A stretch of 64,000 nucleotides of DNA from Microbulbifer flavimaris (GTDB lineage: Bacteria; Pseudomonadota; Gammaproteobacteria; Pseudomonadales; Cellvibrionaceae), in contig NZ_LRFG02000004.1 of assembly GCF_001641755.2 (NCBI RefSeq), positions 248,001-312,000 on the forward strand, in the 5' to 3' direction. Shown here in pieces: positions 52,289 to 61,278 of this stretch. The first letter of the stretch is position 1. Each line of letters starts with the position of its first letter. The position numbers and the translations under genes are program-made. The notes beneath the pieces were generated by a model that ran no database searches, was not told the origin of the DNA, and worked only from the letters and a program-made list of their open reading frames with translations.

Positions 52289-53092
52289 ATGGCTGCAAAG
52301 AAAAAGGCCACTGCCAAAAAGGCTGCGGCGAAGGTAAGCCCCATTGCTAAGCTGGAAGCTGAACTCAGCAAGCTGAAAGGCCAGCTGGAGAAAGCCCGCG
52401 AGAAACAGGAAAAAGACGCGGCCAAGAGCGCCGACAAGCTGGCAAAGGATGCCGCCAAAGCTGCGGATAAAGCCAAGAAGGCAGCAGCCAAGGTAAAAGC
52501 TACCCGCGCGAAGAAGAAGACTCCGGCTCAGCAGCGCCAGCTGAAGTCCGCTGTGACTGCTGCCAACGCAGCTAAAAAAGCTGCCGACAATGCCAAGGCC
52601 GCGGCCAAGGAAGCAAAAGAACAGCTTGCCACTATCAAGGCCGACAACAAGCTGGCGGCCAAAGTCGCCAAGTCAATTGCCAAGGAAGAGGCAGCCGTAG
52701 CCAAGAAACTGGCGGCCGAGGCCAAGAAGAAGGCCGCTGCCGAAGCCAAGAAGGCTGCCGCTGCCGCCAAGAAGAAGGCCGCTGCAGAGAAGAAGAAAGC
52801 TGCCGCTGCTGCCAAGAAGAAAGCCGCCGCAGAGAAGAAGAAAGCTGCTGCTGCTAAGAAAAAGGCCGCTGCCGCTGCCAAGAAAGCCAAGGCAAAGGCC
52901 AAGAAGGCAACTGCCAAGAAGAAGCCCGGCCGGCCAAAGAAAGCGGCCACCAAGACTGGCGCCAAGAAATCTCCGGGTCGCCCGAAGAAGGCAGCCACCA
53001 AGACCAAGGCCAAGAAGTCTCCAGGTCGCCCGAAGAAAGCTGCAGCCAAGAAGACCGCTGCCCGCCGCGGCCGCCCGCCGAAGGCGAAGTAA
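52289..53092 (+). CDS. Histone H1/AlgP-like DNA-binding protein
   Basis: A 267-residue, extremely Lys/Ala-rich protein. Residues about 20-75 are a coiled-coil-like start (IAKLEAELSKLKGQLEKARE). A long AKKKAAAEKKKAAAAAKKK-type repeat fills 130-215, and the tail has four AT-hook-like motifs (PGRPKK three times and RRGRPPK). This matches bacterial histone H1-like proteins such as AlgP of Pseudomonas, which bind DNA without sequence specificity. The repeated gene sequence may change length by slippage. AGGGATATTTT precedes the ATG; a strong terminator follows. Confidence 0.82.
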   Translation: MAAKKKATAKKAAAKVSPIAKLEAELSKLKGQLEKAREKQEKDAAKSADKLAKDAAKAADKAKKAAAKVKATRAKKKTPAQQRQLKSAVTAANAAKKAADNAKAAAKEAKEQLATIKADNKLAAKVAKSIAKEEAAVAKKLAAEAKKKAAAEAKKAAAAAKKKAAAEKKKAAAAAKKKAAAEKKKAAAAKKKAAAAAKKAKAKAKKATAKKKPGRPKKAATKTGAKKSPGRPKKAATKTKAKKSPGRPKKAAAKKTAARRGRPPKAK

Positions 53093-53138
53093 GCTGTCGG
53101 AACCGGGGGGCGGAAGCTCCCCAGTCCCGCATCGCGTC

Positions 53139-53165
53139 AAACCCCGGCTTTTGCCGGGGTTTTTC
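53139..53165 (+). terminator. Intrinsic terminator
   Basis: AAACCCCGGC, loop TTTT, GCCGGGGTTTTT: 10-bp stem with a T run, 46 bases after the histone-like gene. Confidence 0.9.
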
Positions 53166-53223
53166 GTTGTTCACGAGTTTGCTGAACGCCGGGCCAATAA
53201 CAGCCGCGGCACGCAATCAATGT

Positions 53224-54147
53224 TCAGGGTGAATTGAGCTGCAGCCCCGCGATGCTGTGGTCCCGGGCCAGCTCCAGCACACAATCGGCGCGACCGGGCA
53301 TCTCCTTGAGCAGGTTGCGGGTAATCCGCTCGTAGTGCTGCACGAAACGCTCGATCTCCGCATCCGACATTCCCCCCCCCTTGGATGCGCGAAGCTGGTG
53401 CTCCTGCTGCGTGCGCCAGGCCACCACACAATCCATATCAGGAACTTTCAACATCACCAGTATGTCGAGCCTGGCAAATAATTGCCGGTAAGGCCCCTGC
53501 AGCTGGCGGTTGATATAGTCTCGCCAGCGGCCATCCGCATCCTCGCAGCGCTCGAGCCGATTGATAGGCTCTTCCCCCTCCTGCCAGGGTGTGGCTCCCA
53601 CGCACCACCCCTCGAAAAGGAGGATATCGACAGGACCATGATGGCTACTCCAGGAGTTCACCGGCACGCGGTCATCCGTGGATTTGTCGAAGCGGGGAAT
53701 CCGGGTGTTATCGGCACCGGCGCTATGGCAGAGTCGCTCGATAGTCTCGATACCCAGCGCCACATCGTGAGTGCCGGGCACGCCGCGGGTTGCGAGCAAG
53801 GGATGCACGCGCTGCGCCAGTTGCAGTCGATCGGCACGGGTGAGGTAAATATCGTCCAGGGAGAAACCGGCACTGCGAATCCCCATATGTGTCCATACCA
53901 GATTCAGGAATGCGGTCAGCGTCGACTTGCCCGAGCCCTGGCCTCCACACAGGCCCACGACCAGCGTGCGCCCGTCCTCTCGCTGGTCAGCGAGCCATAC
54001 GGCGAGCGGCAGCAGGTAGTTGTCGATGCCCTGATGGAACGCGGGCGGCAATTGCCGCTCCGCCACAAAGTCGGTGATAGGTGCCGCCAGGGTTTTCCGA
54101 AGTGCACTCGCCCGCTCCCGGGTTGCCTGCGGCCAGCTGGATGTCAT
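53224..54147 (-). CDS. Glycerate-kinase-like P-loop kinase (GLYK / UMP-kinase-like family)
   Basis: A 307-residue cytoplasmic P-loop kinase. The ATG at 54147 has AAAGGGAG upstream. The P-loop is VVGLCGGQGSGKSTLTAFL, followed by SAGFSLDDIYLTRADRLQLA, GTHDVALGIETIERL and ILLFEGWCVGATP. These are the marks of plant-type D-glycerate 3-kinase and its bacterial relatives, which phosphorylate D-glycerate. The activity of the bacterial members is not uniformly proven, so the substrate is uncertain. It follows the RND operon on the same strand, 160 bases away. Confidence 0.82.
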   Translation of the reverse strand: MTSSWPQATRERASALRKTLAAPITDFVAERQLPPAFHQGIDNYLLPLAVWLADQREDGRTLVVGLCGGQGSGKSTLTAFLNLVWTHMGIRSAGFSLDDIYLTRADRLQLAQRVHPLLATRGVPGTHDVALGIETIERLCHSAGADNTRIPRFDKSTDDRVPVNSWSSHHGPVDILLFEGWCVGATPWQEGEEPINRLERCEDADGRWRDYINRQLQGPYRQLFARLDILVMLKVPDMDCVVAWRTQQEHQLRASKGGGMSDAEIERFVQHYERITRNLLKEMPGRADCVLELARDHSIAGLQLNSP

Positions 54148-54306
54148 TGCCACTCCCTTTCCAATGGTCCCGCCCAGTAAAAACTTCCTCAAGGACTCGG
54201 GGCCACCGGCTTTCACCAGGTATACACTACCTCGGCTCCTCCCGCCGCCCCGGAGCATTGAAAGAAATGCACTTTCCGTTCCAGCCCTGTGAACGGGGAC
54301 TGAGTA

Positions 54307-57300
54307 TCAACCCTCCCCCCACTGCGCGCCACGGATTCTGGGTGGCAGCAGACCGCTGAAGAGCTCCCGCACCCGGCCCGGTAGCACCAGCATGACCGGC
54401 GTAACCACCAGTGTCAGCACCGTGGAGAAGGTCAGGCCATAGACGATGGCGCTGGCCAGTTTGACCCAGAACGATGCGACTACCCCGCCAATGACCACCT
54501 CGCGGCCGACCATATCCACGCTGACGCCCAGAGCGAGGGGCAGCAGGCCGAGTATGGTGGTTGCCGTGGTGAGAAACACCGGTCGCAGCCGCTGTGCGGA
54601 GGCTTTTACCGCAGCGGCCGCGGAAGAGAGAGTCGGCTCACTCTTGCGCACGTAGTTGTAGGTATCGATCAGAACAATGTTGTTGTTCACTACGATACCC
54701 GCCAGCGCCACAATGCCCACACCGGTCATGATCACACTGAATGTGCTCTGGGTAATCAACAGCCCCAGCATCACACCAAGGGTCGACATCACCACCGACG
54801 ACAGGATCAGTAGTGACTGGTAGAAACTGTTGAACTGGGTCACCAGAAGGATGTACATCAGAAACAGCGACAGCAGGAAGGCGATGGCCAGGAAGCTCAG
54901 AGATTCATTTTGCTCCTCATCAGCACCGCGGAACAGCAGCTCCACCCGACTGTCCACCGGGTTTTCTGCCAGCCAGGCACGGATCTCTCGCACCTTGTCA
55001 TCCGGCAAAACACCCTCCTGAGCATCCGCCTTGACCTGCATGCGGGTAATGCCATCAATACGCTCAATCTTGTCTACCTTTGGATGGGCCTCGGTACGGA
55101 CAAAGCTGCTGACAGGCACGGCACCGCCGGCGGTGTTGACTTTCAACTGGTCCAGTGCGGCGATGCCCCGGGCAGTCTCGGGGTAGCGGATACGGATATC
55201 CACTTCCTCGTCGCTATCATCAGGGCGATACTCAGCAACCCGCACGCCATTGGTAACCAGCTGCACTGCGCGCCCCACTTCGGTGAGATCAGCCCCGTAC
55301 AGCGCCGCCTTTGAGCGATCCACTTTCACCTCCCACTGGATTCCGGGTAGCGGCGCAGTGGTGGTGATATCCCGCAGGCCTTCAAACTGGTTTTCCAGCG
55401 CCCGATGCAGGCGTCGTGTCTCGGCCAGCAGTGCGTCGTAATCCTGCCCGCGCAACTCCAGGACAATGTCCTTACCGATGGGCGGTCCGCCCTCGAACTC
55501 GTTGGCGGTCACTTTGATGCCGGGGAAATGCGCGGTGCGTGCCCGCAGGTCCGCAAAGATATCGCCGCTGCGGCGCTCGCGTTCCTTGGCCGGGATCAAC
55601 TCAACCAGAATATTGGCAATCTGGTCCGGCGCGCGATCGCGGTTCCCGGACAGTCCACTGGTGCCGATGGCGGTATAGGCGACCCGCACTTCCGGCACCG
55701 CCAGGATCTCCCCCTCCACCTGGGCCACCAGCTCGCGTTTTTCCACCACGGACAGGTTGCCCTGGGCCCGTACTTCCACGTTGCCGTACTGTTCTTCGGT
55801 ATCGGTGAAGAACTCCACCCCGGCACCGAAACGGCCGAAACCGACAAAAATGCCGAACAGCAGAACCAGTGTGGTGGCGAAGGCCGTGATTGGCCGCTGC
55901 ACAACGGCCTTCAGCAGCCGCGCGTACCAACCGGTGATACCGGAAAGGGTTGTGGGTTCGCCGCTCTCCAGTTGCTTGAGATAGTCCTGTGCGGCCGTAT
56001 CGAGGCTGCCCTTGCCAAACAGGGATCCCAGTACCGGTGCAAAGAACAACGCGTAAAGCAATGAACCCGCCAGCACCGAGAATACCGTCACCGGTAGGTA
56101 ACGCATAAACTCACCGACCACACCCGGCCAGAACATGATGGGCAGGAAGGCTGCCAGCGTGGTGCCGGTGGACGCCAGCACTGGCCAGAACATACGCCGC
56201 ACCGACAGGGTATAGGCCACCCGCGCAGACATCCCCTCGGCCATTTTGCGGTCCGCATATTCGGTAATCACGATGGAGCCATCGATCAACATACCAAGCG
56301 CCAGCAGCATGCCGAACATCACCATGAAGTTGAACGAGTAACCCAGGTACCAGGTAATGATGGAACCGAACAACAGGGAAAACGGGATACCAAGCCCCAC
56401 CAGCATACCGGAGCGGAAACCCAGGGCAGCCACCACGATAATCATCACCAGCAGCATTGCGGTGAGGATATTGCCCTGCATTTCACTGACCATATCCCGC
56501 GCGAAGTTGGACTGGTCGAAAACGAAATTCAGCTCCACGCCACGTGGCAGGCTCTCGCGCTCAGCCAACACCACTTCCCGTACCGCGTCCGCCAGCTGCA
56601 CTGAGCTGGCGTCGTTGCGTTTCTCCACATTGATTGCCAGTCCCTGGCGACTGTTCACGCTGGTGTAGCTGGACGCGTCCTTGAAGGTACGGCGAATATC
56701 GGTCACATCCGAGAGCGTCACCACTCCGTCCTCGGAGGCCTTGATGGGGATGCCGTAGACGTCGCCGGCGGTCTCGATCAGCCCCGGCACCTTGACCGAG
56801 AAACGGCCACTCTCCATCTCCAGCTCACCGGCGGGAATCAGCAGGTTATTGCCGGTGATCGCGCTGATCAGCTGATTGCTGGTGATCTGGTAGTGCTCCA
56901 GGCGCACCGGATCGATGGTGGCTTCCACCACCTCCTCGCGGTTGCCCTGGATGTCGGCACTGAGCACCTCGGGAATATTCTCGATCTTGCGCTGCAGGAA
57001 CTGCGCGCTCTGTAGCAGTACCCGCTCGCCCAGCTGCTCGCCGGCAAGGGTGACAACGATAGCCGGGAAAGGCTGCGCTGCGGCCTCCTCGACGATCGGC
57101 TCATCCGCATCTCGCGGCAATTCGGCCTTGGCGCGATCCACCGCGTTGCGCACCTCATCCACCGCCTCATCCACATCGACGGCCGCATCGAATTCCACCA
57201 CTACGTACGCCAGCGACTCCCGTGCGGTGGCAATCGTTTCCACCACACCTTCGATGGAGCGGATTTCCTGCTCCAGGGGCCGAACCAGCAGGCGCACGCC

Positions 57301-57474
57301 GTCTTCGGGCGAGATGCCCTCGTGCCGCACCTGCACAATCACGAACGGCGGGTTCACTTCCGGGTTGGTCTCGATGGTCATCATGCTGCGGGCGACAATG
57401 CCGATCAGCACCACCAGCAGCATAAAACTGATGGTGCTGCGGGCCCTGTCTACCGCGGTCTGGAGTATTTTCAT
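54307..57474 (-). CDS. RND-family efflux transporter (HAE1/AcrB type)
   Basis: A 1055-residue inner-membrane pump with the standard plan: helix 1 (TISFMLLVVLIGIVARSMMT), a periplasmic porter domain, helices 2-6 including FVVMFGMLLALGMLIDGSIVITEYADRK with the family's Asp pair, a second porter domain and helices 7-12. Trimers expel drugs, metals or lipids using protons. The close relatives with RDREPD-like porter loops are uncharacterised, so the substrate is unknown. Its ATG overlaps the adaptor stop (ATGA). No outer-membrane factor gene is in the window. Confidence 0.93.
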   Translation of the reverse strand: MKILQTAVDRARSTISFMLLVVLIGIVARSMMTIETNPEVNPPFVIVQVRHEGISPEDGVRLLVRPLEQEIRSIEGVVETIATARESLAYVVVEFDAAVDVDEAVDEVRNAVDRAKAELPRDADEPIVEEAAAQPFPAIVVTLAGEQLGERVLLQSAQFLQRKIENIPEVLSADIQGNREEVVEATIDPVRLEHYQITSNQLISAITGNNLLIPAGELEMESGRFSVKVPGLIETAGDVYGIPIKASEDGVVTLSDVTDIRRTFKDASSYTSVNSRQGLAINVEKRNDASSVQLADAVREVVLAERESLPRGVELNFVFDQSNFARDMVSEMQGNILTAMLLVMIIVVAALGFRSGMLVGLGIPFSLLFGSIITWYLGYSFNFMVMFGMLLALGMLIDGSIVITEYADRKMAEGMSARVAYTLSVRRMFWPVLASTGTTLAAFLPIMFWPGVVGEFMRYLPVTVFSVLAGSLLYALFFAPVLGSLFGKGSLDTAAQDYLKQLESGEPTTLSGITGWYARLLKAVVQRPITAFATTLVLLFGIFVGFGRFGAGVEFFTDTEEQYGNVEVRAQGNLSVVEKRELVAQVEGEILAVPEVRVAYTAIGTSGLSGNRDRAPDQIANILVELIPAKERERRSGDIFADLRARTAHFPGIKVTANEFEGGPPIGKDIVLELRGQDYDALLAETRRLHRALENQFEGLRDITTTAPLPGIQWEVKVDRSKAALYGADLTEVGRAVQLVTNGVRVAEYRPDDSDEEVDIRIRYPETARGIAALDQLKVNTAGGAVPVSSFVRTEAHPKVDKIERIDGITRMQVKADAQEGVLPDDKVREIRAWLAENPVDSRVELLFRGADEEQNESLSFLAIAFLLSLFLMYILLVTQFNSFYQSLLILSSVVMSTLGVMLGLLITQSTFSVIMTGVGIVALAGIVVNNNIVLIDTYNYVRKSEPTLSSAAAAVKASAQRLRPVFLTTATTILGLLPLALGVSVDMVGREVVIGGVVASFWVKLASAIVYGLTFSTVLTLVVTPVMLVLPGRVRELFSGLLPPRIRGAQWGEG

Positions 57475-58664
57475 TGCGGTTCACCCTGCGCCGCTGCGCC
57501 GGAGTGCTCCGCCACGGGCTGGCCTTCCGCTACGTCACCTGCCTGACTCGGCGGCGGCAGGTCGCCAGCACCCTCCTCCATCTCCACCTGCACCCTTTCC
57601 CCTGCGGTGACATATTCCTGGCCGACAGTGATCAGGACCACCGGATTCGGCAGGCCGGTCACCCAGACTCCGGCGTCGCCATCGCCCACCAGCGTCACAT
57701 TGCGGAACTGCACCCGGTTTTCTTCATCCAGAATGCGCACACCCAGGTCGCCGCGATCGTCGAGGGTCAGCAGGGATGCATTGATCCGATGGGCATCCAC
57801 TTCACCAGTGGGCAGAGCCAGCTGGCCGCTGAGGCCGCCGCGCAACTCGCCGCCGCTGTTGTCCACCGCCACTTCCACCCGGTAGGCCCGGGTCACATCG
57901 TGCGCTTCCTGGCTCACGTAGCGCAATTCACCCTGAACCCGCTGCCCCTGGCGCAGCTGGGCACTGGCCGGTGCGCCGGGAATCAATTTACCCACCTGGG
58001 ACTCGGAGACTTCCCCGACCACCAGCACCGGGTCCAGGTCCAGCAGCGTGGCACACTGCTCTCCGCGGCGAATAAAGTCGCCGAGCTCCACTGCCCGGTG
58101 GTTCACCACCCCGTCGAAGGGGGCTGTGATTTCGAGATTCTCAACAGCTACGAGGGCACGTTTGTAGTCAGCCCGTGCATTGGCGAGGGCAACGGTGCGC
58201 TGGGCGATGTCCGTCTCCGACTGCAGGCCCTTTTGCCGCAGCTTCTGAGCGCCGGCATAGTCCAGCTCGGCCTTGCGCAGAGCCGCCTTCGCCTGCTCCA
58301 GACGCTCCGGGCGGTCTTCCGCCTCAATGCGACAGATAACATCACCCTGGCGCACCGCCCGCCCCTCGGCCACCGGCAACGAGGAGATGACACCATCCAG
58401 CTCCGCTCGCAGCTGTACCGTGCGATTGGCCTCGGTATGCCCGTTGACAACCACCCGGGTCGTATAAGGCTGCGCACGCAGGCGGCGCGCCTGCACCACC
58501 AGCGACTCGGCCCCGGCACTCGCCTCGCCCGCGCTGCGCTCGCTCTCCCCTCCGGTGTTGTCGGGTGAAATCACCCCACTGATCAGCCAAAGCAGGGCGA
58601 TCAGCGCCACGATGGTGGCGATTCGGTAATTTCGCTGTTGCCAGAAACTCGCAAAGACATTCAT
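57471..58664 (-). CDS. RND efflux periplasmic adaptor (membrane fusion protein)
   Basis: A 397-residue HlyD/AcrA-type adaptor. One N-terminal membrane helix (IATIVALIALLWLISGVI) is followed by the barrel-sandwich hybrid (VQLRAELDGVISSLPVAEGRAVRQGDVICRI), an alpha hairpin (KAALRKAELDYAGAQKLRQ), the second sandwich half (LEITAPFDGVVNHRAVELGDFI) and a beta barrel. It links the pump to an outer-membrane channel. Four copies of an octamer lie just upstream of its ATG and supply the only ribosome-binding-like sequence. Confidence 0.92.
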   Translation of the reverse strand: MNVFASFWQQRNYRIATIVALIALLWLISGVISPDNTGGESERSAGEASAGAESLVVQARRLRAQPYTTRVVVNGHTEANRTVQLRAELDGVISSLPVAEGRAVRQGDVICRIEAEDRPERLEQAKAALRKAELDYAGAQKLRQKGLQSETDIAQRTVALANARADYKRALVAVENLEITAPFDGVVNHRAVELGDFIRRGEQCATLLDLDPVLVVGEVSESQVGKLIPGAPASAQLRQGQRVQGELRYVSQEAHDVTRAYRVEVAVDNSGGELRGGLSGQLALPTGEVDAHRINASLLTLDDRGDLGVRILDEENRVQFRNVTLVGDGDAGVWVTGLPNPVVLITVGQEYVTAGERVQVEMEEGAGDLPPPSQAGDVAEGQPVAEHSGAAAQGEPQ

Positions 58665-58672
58665 AGGAGGGA

Positions 58673-58704
58673 AACCTTCAAACCTTCAAACCTTCAAACC
58701 TTCA
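58673..58704 (-). repeat. Octanucleotide tandem repeat upstream of the efflux operon
   Basis: Four perfect copies of AACCTTCA on the plus strand (TGAAGGTT on the coding minus strand), ending eight bases before the adaptor ATG. The GAAGG of the nearest copy is the only ribosome-binding-like sequence at a workable distance. Tandem repeats of this kind can change copy number by slipped pairing. Confidence 0.85.
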
Positions 58705-58880
58705 ATAGGACAGAGCATAAGCCTGTGCTGAATACGCGCAAACGCGAGCAGCAGATTGTAGCGCCGCATTGTGACCAGCGCCGTTGACAAATGCTAACTG
58801 AAACCGAAATCGGTAAAGATTTGCAGGGGCTGAGGGGCCGGACAGACGGCCCCCGGGAAGATCAGGGGAAGGGTGACCGA

Positions 58881-59582
58881 TCAGGAGAGCATGGACTCGA
58901 GGAAATCCGACATATCTGACTTTTCGTCCACCAGGTCACCACTGCCGAATTCGGCGTTCCAATCCAGCAGGATCCGGGCAAGGGCGCGGGCCTGGTCCGC
59001 CAGGGCCAGCAGCTCGTCCCGGCTGTTCTTTGGCCCGGTGTACAGCTTCAGCTTTCGATGGCTGTTGGCCAGTTCGTGGGAGGGGTACTTGGAACGGTAG
59101 ACCTCCAGCTTCCAGCGCAACGAATGCACCATATTGCGGTAGAACACCAGCTTGGTGGGCAGGTGCAGGAGGGAGAAGTCCTCCAGGTCAGCGAACAGGG
59201 TGCAGTCCACCCCCAACACCTGTGTGTCACGGCTGGTGGGTGCGGCGACCACATCGGCACTGCGGGGCTCTGCCAGCAGCATGGCCAGGTCCCCGAAAAG
59301 CTCACCCGGGCGAATAGTGGCCAGGGGACGACCGGCGGTACCACCGTCCACCGACGCCACGTGCACCTGCAGGTCCCCCCGCAACAGGAAATAGACCCAC
59401 TGATCCACGTCTCCCACGCCCAGCAGCTTTTCTCCCGGTGCGAGGCTGGTGAGCTGGGATCGTTTCAGCAGCACATCATATTGCCACTCACTGCTGGCAC
59501 GAATGTCACGAAACAAATGAATGACATTTAACAGGCGGTCCACGGCATCCCGCGGATAGGCACTAAGCGGTGTAATTTCCAT
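58881..59582 (-). CDS. Cyclic-nucleotide-binding-domain protein without a DNA-binding domain
   Basis: A 233-residue cytoplasmic protein with a CRP-like cNMP-binding domain (about 25-150): LFRDIRASSEWQYDVLLKRSQ, VYFLLRGDLQVHVASVDGGT and RPGELFGDLAMLLAEPRSADVVA. GELFGDLAMLL keeps the phosphate-binding-cassette pattern with the family Glu. The rest is a helical tail (VHSLRWKLEVYRSKYPSHEL) with no helix-turn-helix. It may sense a cyclic nucleotide and act through protein contacts. It is upstream of the efflux operon on the same strand but 217 bases away. Confidence 0.85.
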   Translation of the reverse strand: MEITPLSAYPRDAVDRLLNVIHLFRDIRASSEWQYDVLLKRSQLTSLAPGEKLLGVGDVDQWVYFLLRGDLQVHVASVDGGTAGRPLATIRPGELFGDLAMLLAEPRSADVVAAPTSRDTQVLGVDCTLFADLEDFSLLHLPTKLVFYRNMVHSLRWKLEVYRSKYPSHELANSHRKLKLYTGPKNSRDELLALADQARALARILLDWNAEFGSGDLVDEKSDMSDFLESMLS

Positions 59583-59920
59583 CCGGTATTAATATCTTTA
59601 TCGTCGGTTGCGGCGATTGACCCGGTCCATCCCGAACGGTCAAATGCAAAAAAAGAGGTCCCCTAGCGGAATATTCTAGAGGCTGGGGGACAGCTGTCTT
59701 CCCTAGCTGCCGGCATTTTCAGAAAAACGAGACATTCTACCCATTCCAGGGTTGAACTACATTCCATTTACAGTAGAGTTAGGCAGTATCCAGATTTTTT
59801 AACCCCCAAACAGGGAGTTTAACGGACTTAAATCTGGTAGGCATACCTCGGGGGAGGGGGAATGCCAAAATTCTTATCCGCCGGAACATCCCGCCCGGAA
59901 TAAAAGAAACCCATAAAACC
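59583..59920. other. Intergenic region with predicted leader structure
   Basis: 338 bases between two divergent genes, with no credible ORF. Two inverted repeats may fold in the mRNA of the downstream TonB-like gene: GTCCCC (59658-59663) with GGGGAC (59686-59691), and CCAGATTT (59790-59797) with AAATCTGG (59830-59837). A G-rich tract (CTCGGGGGAGGGGG) lies at about 59849-59862. No known riboswitch pattern fits. Confidence 0.4.
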
Positions 59921-61105
59921 ATGAAACCGATAAAAATTCTCATCGCCCTCATGGTGTTTGCTACGGCCTTTTCTGCCCAAGCCGCACCTCTACTGAACGG
60001 ACTCGCGCTAGAGCAGCAATTCAATAAAGACCGCTACATCGCCGCAGTCTATTCCGACACCCTCGCAGACAGCGCAAGTGTTCTGCTGGACAACAACACC
60101 ACCCGCAAGCTGGAAGTGCGCGTCATTGCCGACGGCCTGTCCGCCCGCCGTTTCCGCAACCAGTGGATGGAAGGGATCGCCATCAACAACTCCGGCGATG
60201 TCCTCAGCGGCCAGGCCGAGAACATGGTGACCTTCGCCAACCTGTTCAAGGGCCGTCTTTATAAAGGCGACCAACTGAGTGTTGCCTTCAACGGCAACAG
60301 CGGTTTAACGACCGTTTCCCTGAACGGAGTCGAGCTGGGCCGGATTGCGGACCGCAATTTCTTCAACACCCTGCTGCGAGCCTGGGTGGGACCGGTACCT
60401 CCATCCACCGACTTCCGCGATGGGTTGCTGGCGAGCGGCGATGTGGACTCCAGCTTGCTGGGCAGCTATGAGCTACTGGAGCCGAGCCAGGAGAGGATCG
60501 CCGAGGCGACCTCAATGGCAGAAGCCCGGAGCGAGGTAGAAGCCCCGGCGCCGGAGCCGAGCAAACCGGCGGTCGCAGCAGCGCCGGCTGTGGACAAGCC
60601 GGCACCGTCCAAACCCAAACTCGATGCGGCGATACCGCCACCTTCACTGGCTTCGACTGGCAATACGGCTACACCGGCGGCCAGCAAGCCCGCGCCCAGC
60701 AAGCCAGCGCCCAGCACCCCTGTGGCCCAGCGCACCCCTCAGCCGCAACGTGCGCCGGCGGAACCGGAGTATGAAGAAGAGGAAGAGGCCCCGCTTACTG
60801 CAGATATGATTCTGGCCCGCCAGATCTACCACTCCATGTTGCTGCGCCACACCTACAAGTTCATTCGCTACCCCAAGCGCGCCCAGGAGCGCGGCCAGGA
60901 GGGCAGCGTGCGGCTGAACGTCTCCATCGACGGACAGGGCCGTATCCGGGATGTCCAGCCCGTGCAGGAATCCCGCTACGCCAGCCTCAACCGCGAGGCC
61001 CGCGAAGCCGTCGAGCGCGCCGGCCCCTACCCCGCCGCTCCGCCTCAGCTGGTGAAGGACACTTATCAGTTCACGGTGCCGATCACCTTCCGCCTACCGG
61101 ACTGA
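59921..61105 (+). CDS. Chalcone-isomerase-like domain fused to a TonB C-terminal domain
   Basis: A 394-residue exported protein. Signal peptide MKPIKILIALMVFATAFSAQAA with an AQA cleavage site. Residues about 23-185 match the bacterial chalcone-isomerase-like family (LLNGLALEQQFNKDRYIAAVY, FRNQWMEGIAINNSGDVLSG), which lacks enzyme activity in most bacteria. A Pro/Ala/Ser-rich linker (195-290) leads to the TonB C-terminal domain (about 300-394: YPKRAQERGQEGSVRLNVSID, QPVQESRYASLNREAREAV). The signal peptide would be removed, so no cytoplasmic anchor remains. Followed by an intrinsic terminator. Confidence 0.82.
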   Translation: MKPIKILIALMVFATAFSAQAAPLLNGLALEQQFNKDRYIAAVYSDTLADSASVLLDNNTTRKLEVRVIADGLSARRFRNQWMEGIAINNSGDVLSGQAENMVTFANLFKGRLYKGDQLSVAFNGNSGLTTVSLNGVELGRIADRNFFNTLLRAWVGPVPPSTDFRDGLLASGDVDSSLLGSYELLEPSQERIAEATSMAEARSEVEAPAPEPSKPAVAAAPAVDKPAPSKPKLDAAIPPPSLASTGNTATPAASKPAPSKPAPSTPVAQRTPQPQRAPAEPEYEEEEEAPLTADMILARQIYHSMLLRHTYKFIRYPKRAQERGQEGSVRLNVSIDGQGRIRDVQPVQESRYASLNREAREAVERAGPYPAAPPQLVKDTYQFTVPITFRLPD

Positions 61106-61128
61106 CCAGACACAGTCACCAGCCCCAG

Positions 61129-61153
61129 AACCCCCGCCTCCGCGGGGGTTTTT
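61129..61153 (+). terminator. Intrinsic terminator
   Basis: AACCCCCGC, loop CTCC, GCGGGGGTT plus T run, 24 bases after the CHI/TonB gene. Confidence 0.9.
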
Positions 61154-61278
61154 GTTTCCCCCGCATGGGTCAGCTCACCTCCCACGCCACACCACTCACC
61201 GCCCCCAGGTTGCCGATCTGTATCCGCTCCGCGTACTATCCGGGAGGACAATAATTCATCGAACAACGACGTATCGCT

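Noticed and set aside
58673-58704. CRISPR-like array
   Set aside because: The units are contiguous eight-base copies without spacers, so it is a simple tandem repeat.
59583-59920. Cyclic-di-GMP (GEMM) or other known riboswitch
   Set aside because: The conserved core sequences of known classes could not be found; only generic inverted repeats are present.
59921-61105. Flavonoid chalcone isomerase
   Set aside because: The bacterial CHI-like family usually lacks the catalytic residues, and the fusion to TonB-C with export signal makes a flavonoid role unlikely.
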